From contig NZ_JAQV02000024.1 in NCBI RefSeq assembly GCF_000732485.2, positions 179,463 to 243,462 on the forward strand: DNA of 64,000 bases, in the 5' to 3' direction. Shown here piece by piece: positions 63,564 through 64,000 of the stretch. The translations under genes and the position numbers were made by a program. How positions within the stretch are numbered: position 1 is the stretch's first letter; the number at the start of each line of letters is the position of its first letter. Under the pieces are notes generated by a model. That model saw only the letters and a list, made by a program, of their open reading frames with translations, was not told the origin of the DNA and did no database searches. The stretch is from Bacillus sp. SJS. Lineage in GTDB: Bacteria > Bacillota > Bacilli > Bacillales > Bacillaceae.

Positions 63564-63695
63564 GGGCTGATTCTGGGAAAATCCGGGCTTACTTTTAGTG
63601 GATACGGGCCAAGTTCGAGGGTTTGCGGGCCAACTTTGGCTGAATGCGGGCCAAGTCCGGGGATTTGCGGGCCAACTTAGAAGGATACGGGACCG
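63564..63695. repeat. 21-nt-phased GCGGGCCAA repeat array
   Basis: The GGG of the core begins at 63564, 63585, 63606, 63627, 63648 and 63669, with the CC of a last, altered copy (CGGGACC) also in register. The best copies read GATACGGGCCAAG, TTTGCGGGCCAAC, AATGCGGGCCAAG and TTTGCGGGCCAAC. All steps are 21 nt. It adjoins the GATATC array. Confidence 0.8.
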
Positions 63696-63719
63696 TCAGT
63701 TAGAAGTTATATGATCTTC

Positions 63720-64000
63720 TGAGCAATATCCTGGGCAGAGTGGCCGATATGTCGGTCCGAGTGAGCGATATCCCATTCAAAGTGGCCAATATCCCTGCGA
63801 ATGTCCGATATCTCAATCTAAGTGAGCGATATCCCTTCTTTAGTGTCCGATATCCTTGCGAATGTCCGATATAACAGGGGCTGTGGCCGATATCCTGGCC
63901 GGAGTGGCCGATATCTCGATCTGAGTGAGCGATATCCTTTTATTAATGTCCGATATCCTTGCGAATGTCCGATATTTCAAGGCTAGTGGCCGATATCCTG
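63720..64000. repeat. 21/19-nt-phased GATATC repeat array (runs off the window)
   Basis: The GATAT (or AATAT) core begins at 63725, 63746, 63767, 63788, 63807, 63828, 63849, 63868, 63889, 63910, 63931, 63952, 63971 and 63992. Steps are 21 nt except for 19 nt wherever the linker is CCTTGCGAAT or CCCTGCGAAT. The core is preceded by GGCC, GTCC or GAGC. It is the same family as the array at 640-785, in reverse orientation, and continues past the right edge. Confidence 0.9.

Overview
This window looks like a chromosomal segment of a spore-forming member of the Bacillaceae (Bacillus or a close genus such as Metabacillus). Gene order follows the Bacillus subtilis yjcD-spoVIF-cotVWXYZ-cotO-fabI-yjbQ-...-spx-opp-trpS-...-fabF-fabHA-...-carAB-argDBJC block, read here in reverse. 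Protein identities are by recognition of motifs, lengths and synteny; no database search was run.

Layout. 1-6.0 kb is a sporulation and spore-coat region: the tail of a UvrD-type helicase (yjcD), spoVIF, very small sporulation proteins including an unlisted 35-residue gene at 1754-1861, yjcA, cotV-cotW-cotX, cotY, cotZ and cotO. 6.0-16.9 kb holds metabolic and housekeeping genes: purU, a small XRE/membrane-protein operon, fabI with a FapR-type operator, yjbQ, mgtE, prpE, a methyltransferase cluster, the pseudouridine synthase yjbO, NAD kinase, the small alarmone synthetase yjbM, and yjbL. 17.1-29.6 kb is the Spx/competence/cell-envelope region: yjbK, the transglycosylase yjbJ, globin yjbI and the Spx adaptor yjbH, the RoxS/RsaE-type sRNA, pepF, coiA, cardiolipin synthase, mecA, yjbE, spx and yjbC.

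29.7-37.0 kb is an accessory island with no counterpart at this place in B. subtilis: two glycosyltransferases, a decayed IS3-family insertion sequence, two unrecognised small secreted-looking or surface-like proteins, a six-Asp-box beta-propeller protein and a secreted putative glycoside hydrolase. A sigma-K-like -10 element before the propeller gene and the lack of signal peptides make a spore-surface role a reasonable hypothesis. 37.1-45.0 kb carries oppABCDF and trpS with a tryptophan T-box. 45.4-53.9 kb has a KgtP-like 2-oxoglutarate permease, yjbA, yjaZ, fabF-fabHA (FapR-controlled), yjzB, comZ, yjaV, yjaU, yjzD and yjzC. 54.0-63.4 kb is the arginine operon argC-argJ-argB-argD-carA-carB-argF on the minus strand.

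The most unusual content lies between genes. Arrays of short degenerate repeats with four different core motifs occur at 640-785, 4421-4770, 19957-20356, 63564-63695 and 63720-64000. When the cores are counted base by base, almost every step is exactly 21 nt (or 42 nt), with fixed slips of 18 or 19 nt at recurring places. The arrays at the two ends of the window are the same GATATC-centred family in opposite orientations. This common two-helical-turn register is the best candidate here for an undescribed system. Two copies of a separate Bacillaceae interspersed palindromic repeat (45185-45314 and 51411-51600) show compensatory changes at their paired ends.
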